The position numbers and the translations under genes are program-made. From Chloranthus sessilifolius (taxonomy: Eukaryota > Streptophyta > Magnoliopsida > Chloranthales > Chloranthaceae), in contig CM037593.1 in NCBI GenBank assembly GCA_021018995.1, forward strand, positions 38,577,810 through 38,641,809: 64,000 bases of DNA. Direction: 5' to 3'. Positions 21,464-32,050 of this stretch are shown in pieces. The notes beneath the pieces were generated by a model. That model searched no databases. It was not told the DNA's origin and saw only the letters and a list, made by a program, of their open reading frames with translations. Positions within the stretch are counted from its first letter, which is position 1. Every line of letters starts with the position of its first letter.

Positions 21464-24400
21464 ATGGAGGGTGAGGTAGATGTTAGGCCAGTCACTGTTT
21501 CTGAGTTGGAGAGGATGTTGATGATGGATGTGGGTGAGACTTCTGAGGCTCAGACTAGCGTTGTTGCCATAGAGGAGGAAATTGGGGAGATGATCGTAGA
21601 GGAGGTCCTTGAGGGTGACCAGATGGTGGTCAGGGAGGAGGTACCCGAGGTCGAGCCAAGGGTAGCCGAGGAGGAGGGCGAGGAGCTGAGGGTGAGCAGG
21701 GTGAGGAGCTGCCAGGCACGGAGGAGCAGCCAGGTGCGGGGCCTTGAGATCGCACGCACTACTCGCTGGAGGATTTCTTTGCCAGAGGGCGGGTAGGTCC
21801 CCATAAACAAGAGTTCCTTCATTTTCCTAGGCATTCAGGTTATGACATAAGCTTATTAGGATCTTTAAACCCTTACGTTGAACCTACATTGATTATTTTT
21901 TTTGTGCTCACTCATGCATCATGCTCGCATCTAGAGATAGGTTGTGTTTATGTTCAATCTTCTCATCATGCTTTATGTGCCTGTTGTAAGTTGTTATAGC
22001 GTTTGAGACATGTTTTATTCGTTTTCAACTCCTCGATTCATTTATCTTTCATCATAAGTATATGTTAGTCTTATTGTTATTATCATTCTTTTAGTCATCG
22101 CGGTCGATAGGAGCCTCCGTAACTGGCTATCAGCTCGACATGGGATGAGTCTCATGCCTGATACCGTGCCTTGCTGGAGTTTCAACGGGAGCGACTGGTG
22201 TCTTTTAGTTTTTGGACGATTTTAGGGTTGGAGCCCTTTCAGGTCGACAGAGGCCTGATCGTGGTGATCATAGAGAGGTGGAGCGAGAGGCATCAGGCGC
22301 TTCTCTTCCTAGTTGGTATGTTTCTACCAACTCTAGAGGACTAGGTCTGCATCATCGGTCCTTGTTTTGAGGGCGAGCCGATCACAGGGCGAATGAAGGG
22401 ACAGTATTTGGAGGTGTGTGAGGAGATTTTGGGAGTCCCTTATAGGTCTAGTGGATCAGGGTCTGGTGTGGTTCGAGTCACTTGGTTCTTTAATAAATTT
22501 GCGAGTGCCTTCATCCCTTTGAGGCGTCATTCAGAGGCGTGGGTGCCCTATGAGGCGAGGTGTGCAGTAGTGGCGGGTCGGGAGCCCGTGACTGAACCAG
22601 GGTTGGCTGCAGATAGGGTGCTCCAAGTGTTTCTGATGCACTTCTTGGGTGCAGTACTCTTTTCATCTTCGACTCGGGGATGCATCACCGGGTTATTTTT
22701 TATGGTTCTCGGGGATCTGGATCGGGTCCATACCTATGCGTGGGGTGCGGCAGCGTTGGCGCATCTCTACGAGCAGTTCTACCGTCGGGGACAGGGCATC
22801 GTATCGATTGGAGGTTTCCTTCCGTTCCTCTAGGTGAGTTTTAGTTTAATTGGTATCAATGGTCCTTTAGTTTTGCTAATTTTTTATCTTAGTGATTTTT
22901 TCATGATCCTTTTGTGTGTTATTGCTGCTTTTTTTTTCTTTTCAATTTTAGGCGTATGATCATTTTGCTTTTCTTCATCCGGGGGTTCCGGTGGGGGTTA
23001 CGTTCACATTTCCACGGATGCATGTGTGGAGAGAGACGTTGAAGGGTCGTCGGTGGTCTACTGATCTTCAGACCACGCGAGGCCTCTTCGAGGATATGCA
23101 TGCGAGGCAGGTATATATCTCGTCATGTTTCCATTTTGCTTTGTTTTATTTTAGGATTCTTAGGCTTTGTTCATGGGTCGATTTATTCATTTGGATAGGT
23201 GATCTGGAGGCCCTACAATGATGAGGAGGATGCAGGTGAGGTGGTGATTGAGTCTGGCCAGCCCTTCTTCGATGTGGACATATGAGTCCATTGTTTTGAG
23301 AGGGTAGAGAGGGTTCACACCTCTCGAGCGGTATGGCAGTTGGGGCTCACTCAGGGAGTCCCTCCAGGGGTTAGCCACAGAGTGGCAAAGAGGATGATTG
23401 GCCCTCCAAGCTACAATTTTACCGAGCGGATGGCACTCCAGATAGTCAATTTTAGAGCTGGGGGACCAGGGTCACGGGGGTGCATGATGAGGTGAATGTA
23501 CGAGAGTATAAGAGGTGGTTCAGCGCGTTGGGGGGCGGGCGCCTCTTCACACGTCCCTTTTATGTCAGTGGTTCTTTCGCTATCGGTGGGTCGGAGTCGA
23601 CATCGGCATTGAGGGAGAGGTTGGCCGCATTGGTGGAGGGCCATCTCATGGCGAGTGTGGGGGGGGGCATTGGATGCTCTCCATAGGGCGATGGAGCAAA
23701 TGGGGCATGCTCCTCGTCTTGATGAGGAGATGTTGCACTCTTTGACCGACTCGATCGCTAAGGCCAGGGCGGCGGAGGATGTTTTGGGGGCTTGGCTAGC
23801 AGAGACCCGAGAGCTCCTAGTGAGTTAGTTTATTGTTTTCTTTATGTTATGATCATCATATGGATTTAAGTCTTCTGGTCTTTCTAACAAGGTTGTGGTG
23901 TCTCATTTTATTTTTATCTTGAATAGTTTGAGAGGGAGGGTGAGGTTGCTCATCAGGCGGCCTTGCTAGATGTTTACCGCCGTCAGCAGCGAGCTGACTA
24001 GGAGAGAGCGGCCAGTCTACGATCTGAGATTGACCGATTGATAAGTGTTTTCTCAAGTATAGTTCTGCTTAATTGTTAGTATTGTGAGCTCATTGACTGA
24101 TATGTTTATTATTATTTATAGAGAGATGAGCTGGCTGCCGGAGGTCCTACTCCGGCATTTGATCCATCTTTAGTTGCTTCCTCTAGTCAGGAGGATCCGG
24201 TGATGGCTCAGCTTCAGGCTGAGCTTGAGCATAGGTAAGTTTCATCACTCTTTCAGTTTACTTGTGTCATCATAGCGATTTGTTAGGTATTATTGTTGTG
24301 TTTTCTTAATAGTTTACTAACATCGTGTTGGCGTCTCAGCGCAAAGTTCCTGAGGACCTCCAGACGAGGGAGGCGACTGCTGCCTCTTTACTCCCAGAGA

Positions 24401-25363
24401 GTCAGGTATAATTTCTAATTTTTGATGTGATTCTATTTAGGTTGTCTCGTCCTATTTGTTTCTGACATATTTTGCGTTGGTTTGCTTGGTTTGTTTCATG
24501 CATGTTGTTCCGGATTCCGCTCCCGAGGCTCCCCCTCAGGAGTCTATTCCTATCCCTACTCAGGTATGTTTTAATTATTGTGTTTATAGTCTATTTGTCA
24601 TTATAGTATTTTTCTGATGTATTTATCTGTTCTTGTTGTAGCCGCCTACGTTTGATGTTCCTTCCGTGCTGCCTATCGATCCCATGACCGCTGAGACGGT
24701 GGAGTGCCTTTTGAGGGAGAGGGTGGATCTGGTATGGTCTTTTCTTATTCAAAGTTTTTTTTTCAAATATGTATAGGTTGTCTCCCTCTTTGACTTGGTA
24801 TGGTTATGCAGGTTTGTCAGCTTGAGAAGGCTCGGCTAGAGGTGACGCGAGCACGCCCCACTCCGGAGGCAAGACAGGTCCTCGAAGAGGTGGAGAGTCA
24901 TGAGGATCTGATGAACGAGATGATGGTCACACAGAGGACTCATGCCGGGGCATTGGCGGCTACGCGTCGGTCGGCGCAAGCAGAGATGCAGATGGACCTG
25001 AGTCAGATGCAGTATCTTCTGGGGAGGGAGCAAGGGGCGCCTAGATCAGCTAGTTGGCTTAAGAGATCAGAGTCGAGGGCTACGAGGTCTTCGTCCGGGC
25101 AGTCTCATCACACATCGCGTGATCGTGTCAGGAGTGATACTCGCGAGGATTCTGTCACTCGTGGGTATCCAGGTGGGTATCCTCCTCATTCTCGGTCGAG
25201 GCAGACTGTCAGTCAGGAGAGTGAGGGGGTCTCTGTAGTGGGGTCTCGTTGCTTAGAGGTTTCACTGACTCCGAGCGTCGAGATCATTTTTTCAGAGGAT
25301 CAGTCTATGAACCTTCGAGCTAATGATACTGGGGACAGTGGTGCTCGACCGTCTCAGCGGTAG
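21464..25363 (+). pseudogene. Antisense plant mobile domain (PMD/MAIN-like) gene of element B, about 10 exons, broken
   Basis: This gene is carried by B in the opposite direction to gag-pol. Exons inferred from GT/AG borders and alignment to A: 21464-21792 (acidic N-terminus), 22111-22833, 22952-23110, 23199-23819, 23927-24040, 24122-24234, 24340-24405, about 24504-24564, 24642-24731 and 24812-25363. The second exon carries PMD signatures: LVSFSFW, DRGLIVVIIERW, then TYAWGAAALAHLYEQF and GGFLPFL. PMD proteins such as MAIN/MAIL1 act in silencing and genome stability in Arabidopsis, and transposon-borne PMDs are known. The later exons are coiled-coil-like and end Ser/Arg-rich. Lesions include TAG at 22831 (A has Gln at this border), stops at 22345 and 23283, frameshifts in exon 1, near 23470 and in a G-run near 23660, a lost splice donor at 24041 (ataagt) and a lost acceptor near 24503. 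Confidence 0.82.
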
Positions 25364-25425
25364 CGCAGGGAGTAGTTGTGTGCATGTGTATGTTTTGTCC
25401 ATTAGGAGTGTACATTGTATATACA

Positions 25426-25440
25426 GGGGGGTATGCCCCC
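25426..25440 (+). other. Hairpin after the PMD gene (B)
   Basis: GGGGGGTATGCCCCC lies 60 bp after the PMD stop codon, within tgtatataca...gatgacaattgtaaag. A has GGGGCATACCCCC at 11661-11673 in the same place. Probably part of the 3' UTR. Confidence 0.55.
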
Positions 25441-25536
25441 GATGACAATTGTAAAGAAAAATAGGAAAGAAAATTTTTGACATATATCTATTGAGATTTT
25501 GGGTTTAGTTGTACCTGATCAGCTGCTTTTCTTTTA

Positions 25537-25657
25537 GTTACCTATTGCGCCTACTTTTGCTTTTGTTCCCGATGCCGTCGATCATCATCGAAACTTGGAT
25601 GCTTTGCGAGTTGGCTTGGGGGTGGTTGAAGGTCGCTTTGTATCTACACATGTGAAG
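25537..25657 (+). other. Exon-like conserved stretch downstream of the PMD gene (B)
   Basis: The stretch is preceded by cttttcttttag and followed by gtaaagt, so it has acceptor and donor sites, and it reads open throughout with VVEGRFVSTHVK at its end. A has the matching VEGHFVSAHE on the minus strand at about 11470-11570. It could be an alternative last exon of the PMD gene or a separate short gene. Confidence 0.4.
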
Positions 25658-26977
25658 GTAAAGTCATTAGTAATTTTTCTTCTCCCCCTTGCTAGTTGTC
25701 AAGGGGGTAAGTATCTCAGATCGGAGCCTGGTAACAAAGGTAAATATATGCTCTCTTTTTTTCTTTTTCTTTTTTTTTTTGAAAGTAATGCAACAAGGAA
25801 AGCAAATAACTATCGTAGCAACAAGAACTAAAAATAATAAATAAAAATAAAATGCCCCAGTGTAGGGGAGTGATTGTATCGGCAGTACAGTGTCTTAGGA
25901 AGCTTTCATTGCACAATAACTTTGATGTTCTTCATCTTTTGGTGGACGAATCAGCGATTCTAGAATGATTCTCCTTTTGATCCAAAAAAAATGCCCTAGC
26001 GTGTAGGTGCAATGGAGCTTTTTTGGGCCTTTTATAAGCACTGTGGGTCTATGTGAAGTTGTGGGTATTAGATGAGTTAATCTTGAAGAGGGCATTCATC
26101 AATACTGTCATCAAACTAGGGGGAGGTCTCTTTGATCAGGTCAGTTGCATACGGGGTCTATCTTAGGGTAGTGGTCATCCTATCCCGTGGGTATTGGGGA
26201 AAAGTATGGTAAGTATAATAGGTGATTACGTCAGTTGTCATTGATGAGTTTTCGGTTTCATTCTTTGGAATATCCTACGAGGCTTCCAACTTATCGTCCA
26301 AAATATAAAAAGAAGTAGAAATGGATAAGGCTCAATGATGTGGGGAATAGTCTGTACCTAATGCTTCACAAAAGAAATGAGTAACAATCTTCTTCTCGAG
26401 GGAATGCAGGGTGCCATGATTGAGCTCTCCGTCATGTTTCGGTACCATCAAAATCTCACATTCTATGGTTAGTAGGAGCTTGTCCTCCTCCCGCCACCTT
26501 ACGATGACATCTAGTAGTATAGGGATATCAAGGGTGCCCTCACAACTTGCTTGTGCACTTCTAGTGAAATTACCAAAGATGTCCTCACAACCTGCTTATG
26601 CTTCCCTGAGCTCATTGACTTGTTCATTCGTCGTAATGCTCTCGCTCAACTTTTGATATGTTGATATATTTTGAAAGCATCCTGCTGGCGCAAGAATAAT
26701 GATTTTTGATTGAACCTAGCATCTTCATTTTTTTTTCACTCTAACGTCTCCTCCAATGGTGGGGGAAAGGGGAACGAGGATTAGGTGTTACTTATGCTTT
26801 TAAAAGAGATTGGGTAACTAGTCCTTGGTTAGATTGCCCGAATAAGAAGGTGGGCGATAAGTAGGAGGTCTCAAGAATATTCTGGGGATTGAACGCATAC
26901 GACCCATGAACGGGTCGTGACAACTACGGGGGTGATAACTATAAGTATTTAACCACGGGATGCGATGATCACAGGGC
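25658..26977. other. Element B spacer between antisense gene and integrase end
   Basis: Homologous to A 10107-11470. T-rich tract at 25755-25782. No convincing coding sequence on either strand; the open frame 26420-26656 has no support in A. Confidence 0.5.
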
Positions 26978-28280
26978 TAAGGGTAATATTTTCAAAGGTA
27001 CATGACGTTTCAAGAGCTAAGGAGTTCTTTCCCGTCTTGGTTCGTCAGTTTGTAGGCATTTTCAGGGTATGCGGCAGTTATGACGTAAGGCCCTTCCCAA
27101 TTCGGTTTCAGTTTTCCTTTCGGATGGGCATGTTTAGAAGGCATGACTTTCTTCAAGACTAATTCTCCAATATTGAAGACTCGCTCAAGGACTTTATTAT
27201 CGTAAGCTCTAGACACTCTCTTCTGATATACCTGAGCGTGATCGGCTACCCTTAGATGTGTTTCATCGAGCTGCTCTAGCTACTTGAATAGGGCAATTCT
27301 CCTCTCGTCTAGGGGTAGCTCATCATCGAGTTGCGTCCATAAGGATGGTACTTGTATTTCATAGGGTAGGACGGCCTCCATCCCGTATGCAAGGAGGTAG
27401 GGAGTTTGGCCAGTGGCCGTACAAATAGAAGTTCGATAGGCCCAAAGTGCTTCTAGTAGTCGTTCAGGCCAGTCGGCTCCATTGCTTGTTTCTACTATAC
27501 GTTTCAAGATTCGAATCAGCATTTTGTTGGTGGCTTCTGCTTGTCCATTTCCTTGAGGGTAGAATGGTGAGGAGTGGTGTAGATCAATGCCGCATTTCTT
27601 GCATAACTTCTTTGTCTTCTCTGTAATGAACTGCGGTCCATTGTCAGTGATAAACATCCTAGGTACTCCAAACCTAGTGATCACATGATAAACCTTATGA
27701 GTGTGGAAGCAGTAATTCTGTCGTATGATTCAGCTTTTGCCCATTTAGTATAGTATTCGGTTGTAATAAGTATAAATGTGTGCTTGTGAGTGTTTCCAAC
27801 TATGTCTGTGAAAGGTCCGATGACGTCGAAGGCCCACATCAAGAACGGCCATGGCGAGGTCATAGTGTTTAATGCAGCTGATGGAGCTTTGATGAGTGCG
27901 GCGTGTTCTTTAGCATTGCTTGCAGAATTTGACGTAGAGGTGGCAATCTCTTGTCATTGTCGGTCAGAAGTAGCCTTGTCGTGTATTTTGATCGGTGAGT
28001 CTCTGTCTACCGGCGTAGGCACAGCAGGTGCTGGTGTGTGCTTCTTGGATGAAGTATTGTCCTTCAACGATAGTAATGCATCGTAGCAGTACTCCTTTAG
28101 TGAAGGCTTCTTTGTATAGTGTTTCGCCAAGTATGCAGAATCTGGCACATCGGCTCCTTATGGTCTTCCATTTGATCTTTGTAGTGTAGGGGGGAATGTG
28201 CTGATATTTTAAGAAATTCCAGATATCGAAGAACCACGGCTGTCCATCGTTGGTTGGGGATCTTTCAAACCTGAACATAG
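26978..28280 (-). pseudogene. Element B integrase, broken
   Basis: Read leftward from 28280. The linker and zinc-binding N-terminus come first (PWFFDIWNFLKY, then pieces at 27954-28148). The DDE core is open at 27863-27681 (MWAFDVIGPF with the first Asp) and 27684-27280 (ITDNGPQF with the second Asp; GQAEATNKM with the Glu). The C-terminal part is open at 27216-27010 (KLKPNWEGPYVITAAYPENAYKL). All three catalytic acids are present. Breaks are a frameshift near 27682, a TAG at 27280 and another stop at about 27010. Same order and length as A's integrase, and no chromodomain. Confidence 0.9.
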
Positions 28281-28880
28281 CAATTTTGGCTCCTGACTTG
28301 TCATGCCTTTTCGGAGTAATTGCTTCCTTTGATATCGTGCTTGTAGGAAGGATTGGTAATTCTCTCTTGACGGTCTAAGCTACCTCGTGGGCGGATACTA
28401 TTAATTTTTCTATGACAAAGGTTTTAGTAGTTTGTCCAAGGGGTATCTAAATGACTAAGGCTAGCGTAGCTAGGGAGTCTGCAAGGTCGTGTTCTAATCT
28501 AGGGATATGCGTAAAAGAGATTCTTTCAAATTTGTTTACTAGATATTGAGAGGTTTCTAAATATACCATTAGTCTCCTTTCCTTAGTTTTTCATTCTCCT
28601 ATGATTTGTGAGATTACTAGCTTAGAATCACTGATGGTTCTTAGTTGTTTTACTCCTAATTGCAGTGTTGCTCATAGTCCAGCTATGAAGGCTTCATATT
28701 CGACAATATTGTTAATAACAGGGAAGTCTAACTGAAAAGCTCTAGGTATGACAACTCCTTCTAGGCTCAGGAGGACTATCCCGATGTCTTTTTCCTTTGT
28801 GGTTTAGAGTGCCGTCAAAATAAAGGGTCCACAAAGTCTTATCGAGCTCTTCATTGTGGATTGTAAGTAGGTCTTCGTCG
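28281..28880 (-). pseudogene. Element B second RNase H (aRNH), broken
   Basis: This is the extra RNase H domain of Tat elements. Read leftward it shows TLYFDGTLNHKGK, NNIVEYEAFIAGL, TISDSKLVISQII and LADSLATLALV, so all four acidic positions are kept, unlike A. In-frame stops (for example TAG after IAGL, TAG in the GEW motif) interrupt it, several at Trp or Gln positions of A. The following stretch to 28281 is the linker to integrase (VKRELPILP). Confidence 0.82.
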
Positions 28881-29338
28881 GGGAAGCCTGCGTGTATAGG
28901 CTCGTCATTCAGGAGTGGGAGGTCAGCGAGATAATCAGCGATGGCTTGTCCTTTGATCGATTTCTGCGTGACATAAGTGATGTCGAATTCTTATAATAAC
29001 ATGTGCCAGCGAGCGATCTTTTCGGATGTTGCGGGCTTTTCAAATATATATTTCAAAGGGTCCATTCGGGCTAGTACTAATATCTTATGTGCTCCAAAGT
29101 AGTGTCGCAACTTGGTTGAAGCCCATACCAGTGTGAGGCAGGCCTTTTCCATGGGAGTGTATTTCCGTTCGTATTCAACTATCGCCCTCTCTTTCTTATC
29201 GTCTTCTTCATATTGTCTCAGAATTACTCACATTGCTTTGTCATTTGCTGAGCGATAAAGGATTAGGAGTCTTCCAGGAACTGGAGGCAATAGTATTGGC
29301 GGGTTAAGGAGGTACCTTTTAATGCTATCGAAAGCTTG
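28881..29338 (-). pseudogene. Element B first RNase H, broken
   Basis: Read leftward: LILYRSANDKAM, then a short deletion relative to A where the LSRTMLE motif should be (about 29170), then KACLTLVWASTKLRHYF, MDPLKYIFEKPATSEKI and SIKGQAIADYLADLPL. Two stops interrupt it. The short deletion removes part of the RNase H core, so the domain would be inactive. Confidence 0.75.
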
Positions 29339-30613
29339 CTAGCACTGGTCATCCCACTTGTACTCGGTTCCTCCTTTAAGTAGTCTATAGAAAGGATCGC
29401 ATATGTCTGAATGCTGGGAGATGAATCTCCTGATGAATTGCAATCTTCCTATCAGGCCTCGTAATTCTTTGATATCACAAGGAGGTGGCATCTCAAGGAT
29501 GGCTCTAACTTTAGCAGGGTCGACTTCAATTCCTCGTTTGCTAACTATAAAACCGAGTAACTTTCTGAAAGTGACTCCGAAGACACATTTATTTGAGTTC
29601 ATTTTTAGCTAATATTTCTTAGCTCTTTGTAGTACTAGTCAGAGTGCTTCAACATGTCCTATTCACGTTTGGGACTTCACTAATATGTCATTGACATAGA
29701 CTTCTAAGCATTTATGCTTTATATCGTGAAAAATAGTCATCATGGCGCGTTGATATGTGGCTCCTGCGTTCTTAAGTCCAAAAGGCATGACGGCGTAACA
29801 GTAAGTTCCCCAGGGTGTGGTGAAAGAAGTCTTCTCTTAGCCGGACTCAGCTAATTTGATTTGATTATATCCTGAGAAACCGTCCATAAAAGATAGCATC
29901 TCATGCCCAGCAGTGTTGTCGACTAGAGTGTCAATGTGTGGAAGTGGGAAGTCGTCTTTTAGGCATGCCTGATTGAGGTTTCAAAAATCAATGCAAACCC
30001 ATACTTTGCCATCCTTCTTAGCGACAGGTACTATGTTGGCGACCCATTTAGGGTAGAGGACGACATGGATAAATTTGGCTTTGTGTAATTTGTCGACTTC
30101 CTCTTTGACCTGCAGAGCTGTTTGTGGGTGCATCCTACGGAGTTTCTGCTTTACAGGTTTCTTGTCAGGTTTCAAGACGAGTCGATGCTCTACTAAGCTG
30201 GGGTCTAAACCAAGCATATCTTCATAGGACCATGCGAAAGAGTCCAAGTGTTCTTGCAAGACTTGCACAATATGTTGGCATTCTTTAGAGTTAAGCATTG
30301 CGCTGACTAGCAATTTCTTAGATTTCTCTTCGATGCTAAAGTTAATTTCTTTTGTCGGTTCCATGGCAGCTTGAGTTTGTTCATTAAAACACTTGATAAC
30401 CCGTTGGAATTCTTGCGCCCCCTTGGCGACCGGTGTTCCTTCCTCCTCATCAGTAAGCTCGTATACTGCGAAATTATTACACTGAGGATTCGATTTTGTG
30501 AGAAGTACACCTTCATCGGCACAATTTATGACCAAGAGGTCATTGGTAAGGTGAAGGTCAAGGCTACTGATTCTTCTCTCAAATTTATGAAGTATCTCAT
30601 CAGGTATGCTCAC
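29339..30613 (-). pseudogene. Element B reverse transcriptase, catalytic Asp lost
   Basis: The first part is open for 210 codons (30613-29981), ending in VAKKDGKVWVCIDF. It includes SFAWSYEDMLGLDPSLVEHR and RRMHPQTALQVKEEVDKLHK. The palm continues at 29980-29603: the MLSFMDGFSGYNQI region, PFGLKNAGATYQ, then EVYVNDILVKS near 29680. The first Asp of the YxDD box is therefore Asn (AAT), whereas A has YIDD. The thumb is open at 29602-29339 (LLGFIVSKRGIEVDPAKVRA). A stop near 29840 (TAA/TAG at an acidic-rich turn) and the Asn make the enzyme inactive. Confidence 0.9.
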
Positions 30614-30639
30614 TGGCTTGTCGTTTAGTCGGGATGCTT

Positions 30640-30871
30640 TACACCCTAGTGTAGAAGATAGGATAATCGTATCAAGAGAAAAGTCTCCTTGTTGATCAGA
30701 CGATGGATTCGGGACGAAGGGTTCCCTTTCTTTTTTAAGGTTTTCTGAATTTTTTGGGTTTTGTATTTTTAATTTTTTAGGGTTTTCTACTTTTTCTTTT
30801 TTTTTTTATTTTTGATAGTAGATATGGTACAGAGTCGATCGCCTCAAGAGGCGCCGGGAGAGTTGCTTCCT
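30640..30871 (-). other. A-rich frame break upstream of RT in B
   Basis: After the linker ORF the conserved segment VPYLLSKIKK (in another frame) runs into an A-rich tract (about 30785-30815, complement of a long T run). Beyond it the reading is interrupted until 30613. A breaks at the same place (about 6205-6225). Ogre elements are reported to have a short intron between protease and RT, so an intron or a slippage site is possible here. Confidence 0.45.
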
Positions 30872-32050
30872 TTAATTGAAGGAGTGAGACGGCCGCCGAA
30901 GCCGTTTGAGAGATTTTTCGGGAGGCATGGACTTGTTCTTAATTTGACATTTTTTTTTTAAGGAGTCCTCATCTAATGAGATCTTTTGAATAAATGACGT
31001 GGGTGACAGGGGTATCATAGTTTGGATTCCCTCTATCACATTGATTGCCTCTTCCTCAAAGAATCTCTGGAGATCGTAATCGATTAAATTATCATCCTTG
31101 AAGATATGATATGGTTGCTCTTCCAGCGAATGAGAGTCTCCTATAGGATCCCCGGGGGGAGGAAGTTCTTTCTCTTGATCTTCATAATATGTCGGGATGA
31201 GTACGCATGCTTGGCAACGAGGCTGATAATGGTAAGACATGCAAGGAGATCCCCAAGGGCATTCCCATCCTTCAAATTTAGAATCGACGATAATATCGGA
31301 TTTACTTTCTTGATCTAATAAGGCTTGAAGTCCTAGGTTGGCTTCTTCTGCTAATTCGACTGCATGGAGGTCTATCCAGTAGTCCTCATCATCACTTGGT
31401 GGAGGTCGTCGCCACTCTTCCTCAAGCGATTTCCAAAATATTTGGAGTTGTGGTGCATCTAGGGATGAAGGAGTGTCTAGTTCAAACTCCACTTCAAACT
31501 CTAAGAGTGGGACGTGTATATTTCCTCCGGGGTCAGTCAACTGGCTGTCAGAATTCTCTTCTTCTTGCATCAATAACAGAGCTGGTGAGTTGTTGTTTGT
31601 TTCTATCGTTACAGAGTCTGAGCCGTTCACTTCTGTCATCGCAGAATATCGGATTTCACTAGAGAATTGCTCTAATATGTGAGTGCATGCCTCGCAACAG
31701 GGTTGATATGGGTGAGAGATACAAGGAAAATTCCATGGGCATTCCCATCCTTTAAGGCCAAGGTAGAGGCTGACACTATATGAGCTAAACTCCGCTTTTG
31801 AGGCATCGTCTTCTTCCCACATTGAGTATAAATGTTCTTTTTCTCTTTGCAAGGTACCTATGTGGAAGTGCTCATCATCAGTGGATTCCCAATCTTTTAC
31901 TTGTGGGTCAGGCTCGGGAGGTTCTTCCTTCCTCCCCTCTATGGGCTCTTTGAGATCAAACAAGGGTTTGACTCCGTCAAGGGGTTTATCAATGTCGTCT
32001 TTTAGGTTCATCAAATCATTGAACACCTTAGCCATTTGTTCAATTTCCAC
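30872..32050 (-). CDS. Element B acidic linker ORF with two CX5CX8CX2C motifs (392 codons open)
   Basis: This is the longest intact reading frame in the window, and in element order it lies between protease/G-patch and RT. It is strongly acidic and I recognise no family. Two near-identical cysteine modules stand about 160 residues apart. The first is WECPWNFPC then QPCCEAC (31688-31750). The second is WECPWGSPC then QPRCQAC (31208-31270). Both have C-X5-C-X8-C-X2-C spacing, preceded by Gly-Trp-Glu. A keeps the second module and a degenerate form of the first. The spacing suggests a small zinc-binding fold, perhaps for RNA or protein contact; that is inference. The Asp/Glu-rich repeats SLEEEWRRPPPSDDEDYW also match A. 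It is probably part of the Gag-Pol polyprotein rather than a free protein. Confidence 0.75.
   Translation of the reverse strand: MEIEQMAKVFNDLMNLKDDIDKPLDGVKPLFDLKEPIEGRKEEPPEPDPQVKDWESTDDEHFHIGTLQREKEHLYSMWEEDDASKAEFSSYSVSLYLGLKGWECPWNFPCISHPYQPCCEACTHILEQFSSEIRYSAMTEVNGSDSVTIETNNNSPALLLMQEEENSDSQLTDPGGNIHVPLLEFEVEFELDTPSSLDAPQLQIFWKSLEEEWRRPPPSDDEDYWIDLHAVELAEEANLGLQALLDQESKSDIIVDSKFEGWECPWGSPCMSYHYQPRCQACVLIPTYYEDQEKELPPPGDPIGDSHSLEEQPYHIFKDDNLIDYDLQRFFEEEAINVIEGIQTMIPLSPTSFIQKISLDEDSLKKKCQIKNKSMPPEKSLKRLRRPSHSFN

Noticed and set aside
21464-25363. PMD gene as a captured, functional host gene
   Set aside because: The same gene lies at the same place and strand in two diverged Tat elements, and both copies have stops; it belongs to the element family.
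25426-25440. Rho-independent terminator
   Set aside because: Eukaryotic sequence; a hairpin in a 3' UTR fits better.
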